A DNA stretch of 5,422 bases, taken from contig JAOZTQ010000106.1 of the NCBI GenBank assembly GCA_029939085.1, positions 1 to 5,422 of the forward strand, read 5' to 3'. This DNA comes from Candidatus Nanopelagicales bacterium (GTDB lineage: Bacteria > Actinomycetota > Actinomycetes > S36-B12 > GCA-2699445). How positions within the stretch are numbered: position 1 is the first letter of the stretch; each line of letters starts with the position of its first letter. The notes under the pieces were generated by a model that did no database searches, was not told the origin of the DNA, and saw nothing but the letters and a program-made list of their open reading frames with translations. The position numbers were made by a program, and so were the translations under genes. Shown piece after piece: positions 5,178 through 5,422 of the stretch.

Positions 5178-5422
5178 GTGAACTTTCAGGAAGTAGTTTT
5201 TGCATTGCCTATATGGGCATGCGTCTTGGTTGCCTTCGTCCCCGCTGCGTTGGTTGCTTTAATCATGCGTCCGCTGTCCTATGTTTTGGATACATCCGAG
5301 CAAACGGAAAAATTACGTACCTCATTGTCATCGCTGGTCGCTACGGCATTCGTATTCCTCGTTTCGCTATCAACCAATACGTTATGGCGTGAGTCGGTCG
5401 CACTTTCCGGTGCTATCGGGGA
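5178..5422 (+). CDS. Membrane protein N-terminus, 3' end outside window (DUF4239/bestrophin-like topology possible)
   Basis: The frame is open from GTG 5178 to the window edge (81 codons) without a stop. It encodes two strongly hydrophobic segments, residues 6-30 (VVFALPIWAC onward, ending ALIM) and about 50-66 (SLVATAFVFLVSLS), joined by a polar linker with DTSEQTEKLR, followed by TLWRES. A short N-terminus, one helix, a charged linker, then a second helix ending in W-x-E-S resembles the start of DUF4239-type membrane proteins, but this is a weak resemblance. Function is unknown. The start is supported by GAGAAGG 7 bases upstream and by an in-frame stop at 5154. An overlapping longer frame (5153-5392) gives a sequence without family features and is rejected in its favour. 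Confidence 0.65.
   Translation, partial: MNFQEVVFALPIWACVLVAFVPAALVALIMRPLSYVLDTSEQTEKLRTSLSSLVATAFVFLVSLSTNTLWRESVALSGAIG

Overview
The window comes from a bacterium, most likely an actinobacterium. The evidence is the gene content (a Delta-60 repeat protein, PAP2 proteins with GWHRPSD motifs, and an exported protein whose tail resembles degenerate RTX proteins common in Thermoleophilia-type actinobacteria), GTG starts, apparently leaderless promoters, and a perfect actinobacterial/Gram-positive-type LexA box. Base composition looks only moderately GC-rich, so the lineage within Actinobacteria is inference. All recognisable genes lie on the + strand, and each has its own upstream gap, so they look like separate transcription units.

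Layout: (1) 3-1055 is the C-terminal part of a Delta-60 (DUF5122) repeat protein that enters from the left edge, with seven repeats visible. (2) 1169-2068 and 2391-3263 are two paralogous membrane proteins of the PAP2 phosphatase superfamily. They align almost without gaps (about half the residues identical by hand count) and share the same 10-base upstream element in the same place. The first keeps the PSGH motif; the second has PSGT, losing the motif-2 catalytic histidine. (3) The 322-base gap between them is the most information-rich non-coding stretch. It holds a palindrome, a short direct repeat, a perfect LexA/SOS box (2145-2160), a possible -10, and a 13-bp inverted repeat followed by T's (2192-2252). 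(4) 3489-5069 encodes an exported 526-residue protein: signal peptide, a Trp/Cys-containing domain of unknown type, an Ig-like domain, and a degenerate RTX tail. (5) 5178 to the right edge is the start of a membrane protein with a clear ribosome binding site, cut by the window end.

Functionally the window is about the cell envelope: two lipid-phosphate-phosphatase-like membrane proteins beside secreted or surface proteins. No mobile element, CRISPR array, tRNA or rRNA was seen. The points most worth following are the PSGT paralogue, the SOS box with its downstream hairpin (an attenuated leader for the PSGT gene or a short SOS-induced RNA), and the duplicated promoter/start module of the PAP2 pair.
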